This document shows positions 16,077 through 24,356 of a stretch of DNA of 27,811 nucleotides, piece by piece. Every line of letters starts with the position of its first letter. Positions within the stretch are counted from its first letter, which is position 1. The translations under genes were made by a program, and so were the position numbers. Origin of the DNA: a virus; IMG/VR virus record IMGVR_UViG_3300010354_015610, positions 1 through 27,811 of that record. One strand, 5' to 3'. The notes beneath the pieces were generated by a model. The model searched no databases. It saw only the letters and a program-made list of their open reading frames with translations, and was not told where the DNA came from.

Positions 16077-16741
16077 TGTTGAAATCCTCCTGCCGAATAT
16101 CCGCCATCTATAACAATATTTTGACCAGTTAAATATGAATTAGATTCGCTGGCAAGATAGTATACTAAATCAGCTACTTCTTCAGATTTACCTAATCGCT
16201 GTAGAGGTATATTATTTTCTAACTGTTTGATTACATCTACACTGTTATTTTTTTTAGTCATTTTAGTCATTATATAACCCGGGCTTACTGAATTAACTGC
16301 TACATTATATTTTGCTAATTCTATAGCCAATGTTCTTGTTATGCCTAGCAAAGCATGTTTACTAGCACTATAGGCCAATCTGCCCTGTCTACCAAACATA
16401 GTATAAAGACTGCCAATTATAATTAGTTTGCCTAAATTAGAAGCTTTCCAATGGTCTATATTTTTTTGTACAATAGGCAAAAAACCCGTGACATTAATTC
16501 TTAAATTTTTTTCTATTTGTTCTATATTATCTAATTCAAATCGTGTAGGATTATTAAATCCTGCACAGTGAATAATAATATCCCAAGGGCCATTATGGGT
16601 AAGAAACTGTTGAACACTATCTCTACAATCTAGGTTGCATACTTTTTGACCTACAGATGTTACTTGAAAGTTTAGAAACTTTTCTGCTATAGCCTGTCCT
16701 ATGTCACCAGTACCACCTAGTATCAATACTGACTTATTCAT
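16073..16741 (-). CDS. Short-chain dehydrogenase/reductase (FabG-like)
   Basis: 222 residues from the ATG at 16739-16741, chosen because it starts just before the Rossmann strand (MNKSVLILGGTGDIG); an upstream in-frame start adds eight residues. It has GGTGDIG (9-15), IHCAGFNN (NNAG position), catalytic S111, Y124 and K128 (YSASK), and the typical PGYI and C-terminal SYLTGQNIVIDGGYS. It is a complete classical SDR acting with NAD(P)H on a hydroxyl or keto group. It overlaps the end of the TPP-enzyme gene by 8 bases. A role in reducing the keto sugar made by its neighbours is inferred. Confidence 0.83.
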   Translation of the reverse strand: MNKSVLILGGTGDIGQAIAEKFLNFQVTSVGQKVCNLDCRDSVQQFLTHNGPWDIIIHCAGFNNPTRFELDNIEQIEKNLRINVTGFLPIVQKNIDHWKASNLGKLIIIGSLYTMFGRQGRLAYSASKHALLGITRTLAIELAKYNVAVNSVSPGYIMTKMTKKNNSVDVIKQLENNIPLQRLGKSEEVADLVYYLASESNSYLTGQNIVIDGGYSAGGFQQ

Positions 16742-18587
16742 AAATGTTATTATGCATTTCCTCATCAGGTAAAAATGGACTCATATTTTCTAGACTAGGA
16801 GCTAGCATAGAACCATCCGATAACTTTTTCGCTGCCAATTTGGGTGCAAATTGCTGTTCAGGATCTACTATAACATTATAAAGCATGGGTTCATTATTAG
16901 TAAATGAATTTTGAACTAGATTATTGGTCCAATCTTCCCATTTCTCTATTCTACGGCTTTTAATATCGAATGCATCTGCTATACGAACAAAATCTGGCAA
17001 ACTAAGTCCATTGGTAAAATCGGTGCCAAATTGATTATCATTAAAGTAATTTTGTTGTGTTTGTTTGATACTTAGATAACCATTATTGTTTAATAAAATA
17101 ATTTTTATTGGCAAACCATAGTTCTTAATAGTTTCAAGTTCTTGAAGATTCATCATTATACTGCCATCACCGGCTATACAAATTATTCGTTTACCAGGAT
17201 TGGCAAATGAAGCACCAATAGCAGCAGGTAAATCATAACCCATACTAGCATCACCAGAATTGGTATAAAGACGCTGACCTTGTTTTATTTTGCCAGTTTG
17301 AAACGGAATTACACAAGCACTGCCATTAGCTGTGACCACAATATCATCTTTATCCAGTGACAGAAATAAATCATTGATAAATTTGTAAGGATTTAATAAG
17401 TCTTTATGTTGATAGTGAGGTAAGACTACAGGATATTTAATTACACGTTCTTTGCACCAGGTTAAAAAACGCTTATGCTCTACCATGGGCTGATATTCAA
17501 CTAATTTATGAAGAAAAGCTGGTATGAAGTCTTTAAGGTCTGCCTGAATGGTAAGATCAGATTTTAGTGTTGGCTTGTCTAGTTCGGCACGATCTATATC
17601 AACGTGAATTTTGTAGGCTTTTTTAGCAAAATTTTTAAAGTTATAGCTTATCTGTCGTATGTTTAATCTACTGCCTAACACAAGAATAAAGTCTGCATTT
17701 TGAACAGTAAAATTGCCGGCCCTGTCGCCTACAGTACCGGGCCGGCCGGCATAACATTCATGATCATTAGGTAGCGCATCATGTGCATTCCACCCTGTTA
17801 CAGTGGGAATACTTAATTGTTTACTTAATTTTAGAAAATTGTGGTATTGGCCGCTTAATCGAATACCTGCACCTGCAAATAAAACTGGGCAACGAGATTT
17901 TTTAAGTTTATCTAATATCTTATCGATTTGTATATCATGATTTCGATGTACATTAGAGTAAGTTTCTAATTCTAATTTGGTATTATCGGTAATATATGGA
18001 CTATTTTTTAAACTTTCAATATCACCCGGCCAACCCTGTAAATGTTGTGAATCAATTTGCATACTACTTATGTCAATCGGGATATCGATCCAAACAGGTC
18101 CAGGCCTTCCATTAACTGATAACCAAAGAGCTTGATCTAGTATCATTTTTATATCTTTAGCATCTTTCACTGTACAACCGTATTTTATAACCGGATTAGC
18201 CATTGCAATTATGTCAATTTCTTGATCACCCAACTGCCTCATAGGAATAGAATACTGTTTATAGTGTGTTTCTAACTTTACTTGACCTGATATAACTATC
18301 ATTGCACAACTGTCCACATAGGCACCATAGACACCGTTCAGTGCATTAATACCGCCGGGTCCTGTAGTTACATTTAGTAATGCTAATCTATTACTGCTTC
18401 TATAATAACTTTCTGCTGCCATTGCCGCAGCTTGTTCGTGATGAAAGCATATAGTGGTAAGTTTTTTATGGCGTGCAAAAGCATCATTAAGATGCATTGA
18501 ACCGCCGCCAGTGACTAGAAAAGCGTGGGTGATGCCAAATTGTGTTAAACGATCTGCAACATAGTCGGCTAAACGTTGCAGAGCCAT
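16734..18587 (-). CDS. TPP-dependent enzyme, acetolactate-synthase/YerE-like
   Basis: 617 residues in the three-domain layout of TPP enzymes: N-terminal PYR domain with catalytic E51 (HHEQAAAMAAES), central domain (about 215-365), and C-terminal PP domain with GDGS (473-476) and NN at 500-501, the Mg-TPP site. It resembles the large subunit of acetolactate synthase, but the setting has no branched-chain amino acid gene. In yersiniose synthesis, YerE of this family adds a two-carbon acetyl unit from pyruvate to a 4-keto-3,6-dideoxy sugar made by an E1-type enzyme, and the operon has an E1-like enzyme. That role is an inference; simple acetolactate synthase activity is the alternative. Confidence 0.85.
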   Translation of the reverse strand: MALQRLADYVADRLTQFGITHAFLVTGGGSMHLNDAFARHKKLTTICFHHEQAAAMAAESYYRSSNRLALLNVTTGPGGINALNGVYGAYVDSCAMIVISGQVKLETHYKQYSIPMRQLGDQEIDIIAMANPVIKYGCTVKDAKDIKMILDQALWLSVNGRPGPVWIDIPIDISSMQIDSQHLQGWPGDIESLKNSPYITDNTKLELETYSNVHRNHDIQIDKILDKLKKSRCPVLFAGAGIRLSGQYHNFLKLSKQLSIPTVTGWNAHDALPNDHECYAGRPGTVGDRAGNFTVQNADFILVLGSRLNIRQISYNFKNFAKKAYKIHVDIDRAELDKPTLKSDLTIQADLKDFIPAFLHKLVEYQPMVEHKRFLTWCKERVIKYPVVLPHYQHKDLLNPYKFINDLFLSLDKDDIVVTANGSACVIPFQTGKIKQGQRLYTNSGDASMGYDLPAAIGASFANPGKRIICIAGDGSIMMNLQELETIKNYGLPIKIILLNNNGYLSIKQTQQNYFNDNQFGTDFTNGLSLPDFVRIADAFDIKSRRIEKWEDWTNNLVQNSFTNNEPMLYNVIVDPEQQFAPKLAAKKLSDGSMLAPSLENMSPFLPDEEMHNNIYE

Positions 18588-19693
18588 CAGATACCTCTGT
18601 GTAAAATTAAATCTTTAAGACGTGGATTTTCGTTGTATGGGCCGTCGATATGATCGATTGTTAGTGGTTGATTAGCCTTAATAGATTGAATTAATTTTTC
18701 ACCATCTAGTACTTCTCTACAACTTAGTTGTCCTTTATGCAAAGGAATGCTTAGATAGAAATCTTTAAGAAAGTTGTCTTTATTAAGTGTATATCCAGGT
18801 TCGATATCTCTTTTAGCATAGGCGCCACGAACTAATGCATCTAGGTATTCAGTTTCCTTTTTACTAATTACACGTCTGCTATCACTATATCCGCCGCACA
18901 TTTCTACTGCTTTATGAAATGCTTTAAACCAAGTATCACACTGTTCGGGCAGACTACAATAAGTGCTTACAGGGATACCCTCATAATCAATATCAATATG
19001 CCTTTCCCAAGTTCTAGCACCTTTAGCATAGCTTATTAGCATACTATTAGACCAGTCGTGATATTCGTGTGTACTGAAACCTACTACATGATCTGGATAT
19101 CTTTGTTTAATATAATCAATTTGATCAAGATGTAATTCATCATCTTCACTAGGGTAAAGACTTACACAGTGATTTATTGCCAAAGGAATATCTCTTCGTT
19201 CAAAAAATATAACAAGATCATCTAGATCTTTTTCGCTAGCGCCACCGGTGCTCACAATCACGGGTTTTCTAGTACTAGCTATTTTATTAATTAAAGGCCA
19301 ATCATTCATATCTGAGCTGGCAATTTTAATAATTGGCATATTAAAAAATTCACAAAGATCTACACTTTGTTCGTCAAATGGTGTGGCCATTGGGATAGCA
19401 CTGACTTTTTTAATTTCGTTAACTAATTTACTAAATTGCTCGATTGTTAATTTAGTATCCTCAGTTTTTTTAACATATCTAAGATCTTGATTGCCTTTAA
19501 AATCGTTATGAATAAATTGATCAACATCTCTAAACTGTAATTTTATAGCTGTTTTGACATTATTGTATCTAGCAACAGTGCCGTGATCTCTAATAATTTT
19601 AATACCTCTTTCAACTTTCCCCCAATGATTATTGGCTAATTCTAGTACAAAAAGGTTCTCGAAAATTTCTCTATCTCGTTGTTTGATTTTCAT
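18587..19693 (-). CDS. NeuB-like PEP-condensing synthase (sialic-acid synthase family)
   Basis: 368 residues. An N-terminal NeuB TIM barrel begins with VLELANNHWGKVERG (16-30), the place of the family motif E-x-(A/G)-x-N-H-x-G, and continues with ATPFDEQSVD, IKIASSDMND and VSTGGAS; a C-terminal SAF domain follows (around 290-350: AKRDIEPGYTLNKDNFLKDF). The family condenses PEP with an N-acyl hexosamine to make nonulosonic acids (sialic, legionaminic, pseudaminic). It may instead use a different aldose here, since no other sialic-acid gene (NeuA, NeuC) is seen. It meets the TPP-enzyme gene with a one-base overlap. Confidence 0.85.
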   Translation of the reverse strand: MKIKQRDREIFENLFVLELANNHWGKVERGIKIIRDHGTVARYNNVKTAIKLQFRDVDQFIHNDFKGNQDLRYVKKTEDTKLTIEQFSKLVNEIKKVSAIPMATPFDEQSVDLCEFFNMPIIKIASSDMNDWPLINKIASTRKPVIVSTGGASEKDLDDLVIFFERRDIPLAINHCVSLYPSEDDELHLDQIDYIKQRYPDHVVGFSTHEYHDWSNSMLISYAKGARTWERHIDIDYEGIPVSTYCSLPEQCDTWFKAFHKAVEMCGGYSDSRRVISKKETEYLDALVRGAYAKRDIEPGYTLNKDNFLKDFYLSIPLHKGQLSCREVLDGEKLIQSIKANQPLTIDHIDGPYNENPRLKDLILHRGI

Positions 19694-19702
19694 AAATGTT
19701 CC

Positions 19703-20464
19703 TTATTTCAAAATACCGTTATAATTAGGTATTCCGAGATTATTATTAACTGCATTCATTAACTGAACACGTTGCTGACTATTTCTACTTCCGGACCAAT
19801 GAATCATATGTGCATAACGCATTTTAAAACAGTTCCATTCGTCCATGTCCCGTTGACTGGCCCAAGGTAACCAATGTGCCATATAATAAATATCTGGTCT
19901 ATGTGCTTCTTCCCAAGGGATATTTTGACTCCAAAACATTTGATTGGTAATAATCTGATCGTCGCCCCACTCACTATCTCTATAATTACTGACCATTTGC
20001 TCAAAAATTTCCCAAACTGATCTAGAGGTTGTATGTGGTATATAAACTAGATCTCCGTTAAAATAATCTTTATGGCTAATATTCCAAGGATTGGGATCTG
20101 TAAACGATTTAGGGTCTGTCCAGTTAAACATTCTAAATTCAGCAAATTGATCAAATATCCTTGTTGGTCTTACCATACTTACATCAGGGCCCACAATAAG
20201 AATATTACAGGGTTCTTGATGCCACATATTGTATACTCTTTGCCATCCCAGCCGTGCAGATTGATTTACGTGATCTACATCTTCTGTAAAACAAACTTCC
20301 TCCCAGTCACCCGCAAGAAAATGACGTAGACTAGCTCGGCTAGCTTGGTACATACTTAGATAATTTTGATATACATCACCTTCTGTACTAGTATCTTTAA
20401 AATTCCATTTAGGATCTTTGATACGACGATGTGCACCGACTACAATATTTTTAACTTTGGACAT
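19703..20464 (-). CDS. Glycosyltransferase-like protein
   Basis: 253 residues, rich in Trp and Tyr. A VGPDVSMVRPT segment after a hydrophobic strand (CNILIVGPDVS, about 86-96) sits where GT-A enzymes carry their acidic nucleotide-sugar-binding motif. GDDQIITNQMFW has the acidic/Gln pattern seen in the acceptor half of such enzymes. I recall no named family with certainty. The neighbours (methyltransferase and NeuB-like synthase) fit a transferase that uses an unusual sugar. It overlaps the upstream gene by 14 bases. Confidence 0.5.
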   Translation of the reverse strand: MSKVKNIVVGAHRRIKDPKWNFKDTSTEGDVYQNYLSMYQASRASLRHFLAGDWEEVCFTEDVDHVNQSARLGWQRVYNMWHQEPCNILIVGPDVSMVRPTRIFDQFAEFRMFNWTDPKSFTDPNPWNISHKDYFNGDLVYIPHTTSRSVWEIFEQMVSNYRDSEWGDDQIITNQMFWSQNIPWEEAHRPDIYYMAHWLPWASQRDMDEWNCFKMRYAHMIHWSGSRNSQQRVQLMNAVNNNLGIPNYNGILK

Positions 20465-21101
20465 CTTTATCTCTATCTATAAACTTACCCATAATTACTG
20501 TGCTATTTTGTCTATAACCCTGGGCATGAATAACACTAAGTCCCTGAGTAGCTAGATATGGAATAGCAGCACTACATTTTCCTATAAACACTCCTTCATT
20601 TGGATGATACCAAGTATCATCACAAATTACTAAACAATTATCTGTCAAATAATCCACCAAATACATAGCCTGCATAAGATGCGATAGTTGGCTATTTAGA
20701 TTATTCATTTCTACATTTAGATTTTGTTTATATCTTTCTTTAACTATAGGCACAAATGGTTCTTCTTCTATTCCTAACCAATAGTTCCAATCAAAGTTAT
20801 CTAAATAGGCTAAAGATATTTTAGCTTCAGGTTCAAACTCTCTATACTTTCTTAAAAAGATTTCGCCTAAAGCATTTATAATTTGAACATTTTTAAATTT
20901 GTCATCGGTTGTTAAAAGACTGCTTAGGTGTCGACATTGATCTTCCATTGCATCCACTGCATATAATTTTGTGGAGCGAGAGGCTGCTTGTTCCGCAAAC
21001 CATCTTGTACTGCCTTCACCTCTTTCAACACCTATTTCTACCCAAACTCCTGGATCGATTTTATCCAAAAATTGTTCTACACTAGTGTATGCTATTCCCA
21101 T
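20451..21101 (-). CDS. Class I SAM-dependent methyltransferase (Methyltransf_24-like)
   Basis: 216 residues. Motif I VWVEIGVERGEGSTRWFAE (19-37) is the SAM-binding loop, LYAVDAMEDQ follows with the acidic residue at the end of strand 2, then KISLAYLDNFDWNYW and CLVICDDTW, an acidic motif typical of O-methyltransferases of the CmcI/macrocin type. It is complete for this small-methyltransferase layout. The gene sits between NadE and the glycosyltransferase-like gene, so a sugar is a plausible acceptor. Confidence 0.7.
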   Translation of the reverse strand: MGIAYTSVEQFLDKIDPGVWVEIGVERGEGSTRWFAEQAASRSTKLYAVDAMEDQCRHLSSLLTTDDKFKNVQIINALGEIFLRKYREFEPEAKISLAYLDNFDWNYWLGIEEEPFVPIVKERYKQNLNVEMNNLNSQLSHLMQAMYLVDYLTDNCLVICDDTWYHPNEGVFIGKCSAAIPYLATQGLSVIHAQGYRQNSTVIMGKFIDRDKDVQS

Positions 21102-21109
21102 TAAAAATC

Positions 21110-22069
21110 CTATTTTAAAATTTTGTCGACTTGTTGTAATCCCGAGAATCTTTCATTAAATAATGGATGAATTAGATTGCAAGGATTATTTCTTTTGAAT
21201 ACACTGTTACTTATTCTGTTTAAAATAGCAGCGACCTTAACCTGATCTGATGAGTCTGGTTTCAAATATTCTATGATATCGGTCAAATTACTAAAACTTT
21301 GTGAGCTATGACATAGACTTAATAGAACTAAATCAAATTCTAAATAACTAAAACCAAATTGATCTTCGTCGCCATTGCTAATGCCTAGTCCATCGGTAGG
21401 TTTAGCCATTACTGTTGATTCTGGGACGCTATAAATTTCTGCTGTTTTAGGCACTTCCCAACTTTTACTAAGACTTTGAATTGGAGCCAAATCCCCCACA
21501 TCCCCATGTAGAGTCCAAAAACCTGCAGCCAATTCACTAAAGTTATCTGTACTGGCTACTAAACCGCCTAACTTACTGGCCATATTATAAAGAGTCATCA
21601 TACGCAGTCTTACACGAAGATTAGCGGATCTAATCTTAGATGTTTTTAAATGAATATCATCATCGAATTGTTTAAAATCCTTAACAAGATTGCGATAGGT
21701 GTCTGTGAGATCAATAGTTTGAATTGGGACCTTAAGTGTTTCTGCGGTTTCAAGTGCTCTTTCAGTTTCCCCTGGGTTCTGTAGAATTGGAAGGGTATAC
21801 GCCTGTACATTCCATTTTGCTGCTTTAAATAATGCTGCGGTAAGAGCACTATCAACTCCTCCGCTCATTCCTATTACAACATTACGAATATTGAATTTTT
21901 TACTGTAGTTTTTGAGTTCGCGTTCTAATTTAGTTGCAGTATCTTCTAGAGTATTTTGATCTGGATAAAGTCCTTGATCTATACATTGATCTAGTAAATT
22001 TCCAAACCAGGAACTTAGTGGGGCGATTGTTTCTTGTCTACTGTAGTAAAGTATATTTTCTTTTGACAT
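21110..22069 (-). CDS. nadE: Ammonia-dependent NAD synthetase
   Basis: 319 residues. The N-type ATP-pyrophosphatase P-loop SGGVDS is at 69-74 after VVIGM. STDNFSELAAGFWTLHGDVGDLAPI is the typical NaAD/ATP-binding region of NadE, and KPTDGL with DEDQFGFSYLEFD completes the active site. It has no glutaminase domain, so it uses free ammonia to turn nicotinate-adenine dinucleotide into NAD. It heads a long sugar operon whose SDR-type and cyclase enzymes need NAD or NADP, which may explain its place here. It starts two bases after the upstream gene. Confidence 0.9.
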   Translation of the reverse strand: MSKENILYYSRQETIAPLSSWFGNLLDQCIDQGLYPDQNTLEDTATKLERELKNYSKKFNIRNVVIGMSGGVDSALTAALFKAAKWNVQAYTLPILQNPGETERALETAETLKVPIQTIDLTDTYRNLVKDFKQFDDDIHLKTSKIRSANLRVRLRMMTLYNMASKLGGLVASTDNFSELAAGFWTLHGDVGDLAPIQSLSKSWEVPKTAEIYSVPESTVMAKPTDGLGISNGDEDQFGFSYLEFDLVLLSLCHSSQSFSNLTDIIEYLKPDSSDQVKVAAILNRISNSVFKRNNPCNLIHPLFNERFSGLQQVDKILK

Positions 22070-22071
22070 AG

Positions 22072-22242
22072 TTATCTCTTAATTTTTTTAAGAACATCAC
22101 GACGCATTAGCACTATTCTATTATTTTGTTGGCGTCGAACAGATATATATTCCACTCCCTCGATTATTTTTATCTGTTTAGGATCATCACAAAGCCATTG
22201 TTCTTTTGTAATAGGATTTTCAAGTAAAATAGGTTGTTGCAT
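22072..22242 (-). CDS. Small hypothetical protein at the head of the sugar operon
   Basis: 56 residues starting MQQPILLENPITKEQWLCDD. The ATG at 22240-22242 has AAGGA six bases upstream, a clear SD; an in-frame start at 22290 overlaps the promoter and is less likely. Basic C-terminus (MRRDVLKKIKR). Unrecognised, though small basic proteins like this are frequent in large phages. It is the first gene of the transcript and is followed after two bases by nadE. Confidence 0.65.
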   Translation of the reverse strand: MQQPILLENPITKEQWLCDDPKQIKIIEGVEYISVRRQQNNRIVLMRRDVLKKIKR

Positions 22243-22261
22243 GATAGTTCCTTGTTTTGTA

Positions 22262-22290
22262 ATTTTAATTATCTGATTACAAAAAGTCAA
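22262..22290 (-). promoter_or_regulatory. Sigma70-like promoter of the sugar operon
   Basis: TTGACT (22285-22290), 17-base spacer, TAAAAT (22262-22267), 20 bases upstream of the first gene. It is the only good promoter I see in front of the operon running down to 9489. The divergent polymerase gene starts at 22369. Confidence 0.6.
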
Positions 22291-22368
22291 TAAGTTTCAT
22301 TCAATATTTTAACCGTTATCATTTAGTCCATAAATAGTTACACTCAAGGCATTTAAGGCTCAATTATT

Positions 22369-24039
22369 ATGGATAGATATCAGGAATTAGAATTATTAAT
22401 CAATAAATTTGTTAGGGAAATACCAAATAACAAAGAATATGATTTAAGGTTAGAAGAAGAATTAGAATTAATAGCTCGATTAGGTTTTGCAAAACATTTT
22501 TTACGTGTTCGTGAAATACTAGACCTTACTCGAGATATACCACATATTACTCGTGGGTCAGCAGGTAGTAGTTTAATTTGTTGGCTAATGGGTATTTCCG
22601 ATGTAGACCCAATCGCAGAACGTATACCGCTAGCACGTTTTATGAATCCAAAACGCGATGATCTACCTGACATCGATTTGGATTTTCCTCATTGGCAACA
22701 AGAAACTGTAATGAATCGTATATTTCGTCGTTGGCCAGGACAAAGTGCCAGAGTTAGTAACTATGTTACCTATAAGGAAAAATCTGCCATTCGAGAAGCA
22801 GCAAAGAGATTTGGTGCTAAAGGTAAACTAAAACGTAATTTTAAATTAGAAGATGTAGTTCCCGAATATGCAGAAGATGCACGTAGACTAGCCAATAAGC
22901 TATTAGGTAAAAAACGTTGTATATCTAAACATTGTGGCGGTATACTAATATTTGATCGTAGTGTGCCAAAAAGTCTAATCAATGCAGAAAATCAAATATT
23001 ATTGGACAAATACGAAATAGAAGATCTCGAACATTTTAAAATTGATATACTGGCTAATCGAGGGCTAAGTCAATTATGGGAAATTGAACAAAGCAATCTA
23101 CTTGATTATCCCGAAGAGGATGATGCTACTGCAGAACTTTTAAGTCGAGGTGATGTACTTGGTGTAACTCAAGCCGAAAGCCCTGCAATGCGAAGATTAT
23201 TTCGTGCAATACAGCCTAAAAGTAGAGCAGATTGTGTGCTAGCAACTGCCTTAATTAGACCGGTGGCCACACAAGGACGCAGGCGTGCCAGTTTTTTCCA
23301 AGATTGGAGCAAGGATGGTTTTGATAATACCATTGTGTTCGAAGATGATGCAATCAAATTGATTAGTGAAATATTAGGATGCAATCACTACGATGCAGAT
23401 ATGTGGCGTCGTGCTTTTGCAAAAAAGAATGAAGAAAAAATGTTTGAGTTTATGCAACTAGTCGGCAATCACCCTAGACGTAATGATGTATTTTTAGCGT
23501 TAAAAGAACTAAGTCATTTTGGGCTCTGTCGTGCTCACGCTATTAACTTAGGTAGATTAATTTGGGCATTAGCTTATCAAAAAGCTCACAACACAAAGAA
23601 TTTTTGGCATTCAGCACTAAAACATTGTCAAGGTAGTTATGCTCGTTGGGTATATTGGCAAGAAGCCAAATTAGCTGGTGTTGTAGGTGTCCCATTAGAG
23701 GGCAATGAAGTAACTGAGCTTATGGCAACTGGTAGATGGAACAGTCCAAGATTTCTTCCTGCATGCAGAGAAGTACGTCGCCCAGGAGAAGTAGAATTTT
23801 GTGGTCTAGTGGCTAACTATCGCGTATTTAAATCAGGTCCTAAAGATTATATAACCTTTGCCACTTTGGGAACAGGTAATGGTCGATATCTTGATGTTGT
23901 TTTGAGACATGCTACTAGCTTTCACGATCATCCTGTGCTATGGGGAATGGGCAAATTAGGCTACAAAAACAATACAGAATATGTTACACTATACAAACAT
24001 AAAAAGTTGAAACTTAGTGAAATTAAACACCTAGAATGA
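22369..24039 (+). CDS. Compact DnaE-type DNA polymerase III alpha core, PHP domain absent
   Basis: 556 residues, about half of a bacterial DnaE. It has the polymerase-core motifs in order: RGSAGSSLICWLMGI (62-76), PDIDLDF (100-106, catalytic Asp residues), HCGGILIFD, ALIRPVATQG after GVTQAESPAMRRLF, YDADMWRRAFAKKN, then FGLCRAHAINLGRLIWALAYQKAH. The PHP exonuclease domain is absent, and the C-terminus (about 445-556) looks like an OB fold (VEFCGLVANYRVFKSGPKDYITFATLGTG). It should polymerise DNA but probably needs other factors for proofreading and processivity. It is on the opposite strand from its neighbours. Confidence 0.88.
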   Translation: MDRYQELELLINKFVREIPNNKEYDLRLEEELELIARLGFAKHFLRVREILDLTRDIPHITRGSAGSSLICWLMGISDVDPIAERIPLARFMNPKRDDLPDIDLDFPHWQQETVMNRIFRRWPGQSARVSNYVTYKEKSAIREAAKRFGAKGKLKRNFKLEDVVPEYAEDARRLANKLLGKKRCISKHCGGILIFDRSVPKSLINAENQILLDKYEIEDLEHFKIDILANRGLSQLWEIEQSNLLDYPEEDDATAELLSRGDVLGVTQAESPAMRRLFRAIQPKSRADCVLATALIRPVATQGRRRASFFQDWSKDGFDNTIVFEDDAIKLISEILGCNHYDADMWRRAFAKKNEEKMFEFMQLVGNHPRRNDVFLALKELSHFGLCRAHAINLGRLIWALAYQKAHNTKNFWHSALKHCQGSYARWVYWQEAKLAGVVGVPLEGNEVTELMATGRWNSPRFLPACREVRRPGEVEFCGLVANYRVFKSGPKDYITFATLGTGNGRYLDVVLRHATSFHDHPVLWGMGKLGYKNNTEYVTLYKHKKLKLSEIKHLE

Positions 24040-24332
24040 AAACACGATTACACCTCCATACCAACAAAGGTCCTAAAACAAGAGCTTATATTGTAGCAGA
24101 ACCTCAAGCACTACGTGAGTTAGCTCGTGCAGCAGAGTCAGCAGCACGTAGTGTGGTTGGTATGGAGACTGTAACTTTCTATACTAGTGATGGTCATGAA
24201 TATGAATTATTCATTGCCTGTGATTTAACCGAAGATGATTGGCAGCAATTGCCAGTGCCTTACGACAAAAAATCTGATCCAGAAAAATTAAATATTGTTC
24301 AACTGTATAATGAACTAAAACAGAGCAATTAA
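24036..24332 (+). CDS. Small hypothetical protein coupled to the polymerase
   Basis: 98 residues, acidic, with a KTRLHLHTNKGPKTRAYIVAE start and a central helix (ALRELARAAESAARSV). Its ATG overlaps the polymerase stop by four bases (ATGA), so it is likely made with the polymerase, as a possible accessory or processivity protein (inference from context only). Unrecognised family. Confidence 0.65.
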   Translation: MKTRLHLHTNKGPKTRAYIVAEPQALRELARAAESAARSVVGMETVTFYTSDGHEYELFIACDLTEDDWQQLPVPYDKKSDPEKLNIVQLYNELKQSN

Positions 24333-24356
24333 AGGCACCCTAGGGTGCCTTTAATT
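24327..24356. terminator. Bidirectional terminator between polymerase unit and ahpD
   Basis: Perfect 30-bp palindrome: AATTAAAGGCACCC, TA, and the reverse complement. The stem ends in A/T runs on both sides, so it can stop transcription from either direction. The two converging genes end inside it (stop codons at 24330-24332 and 24355-24357). Confidence 0.85.

Noticed and set aside
16734-18587. Housekeeping acetolactate synthase (ilvB)
   Set aside because: There is no small subunit or other branched-chain amino acid gene, and the surrounding genes all concern sugars.
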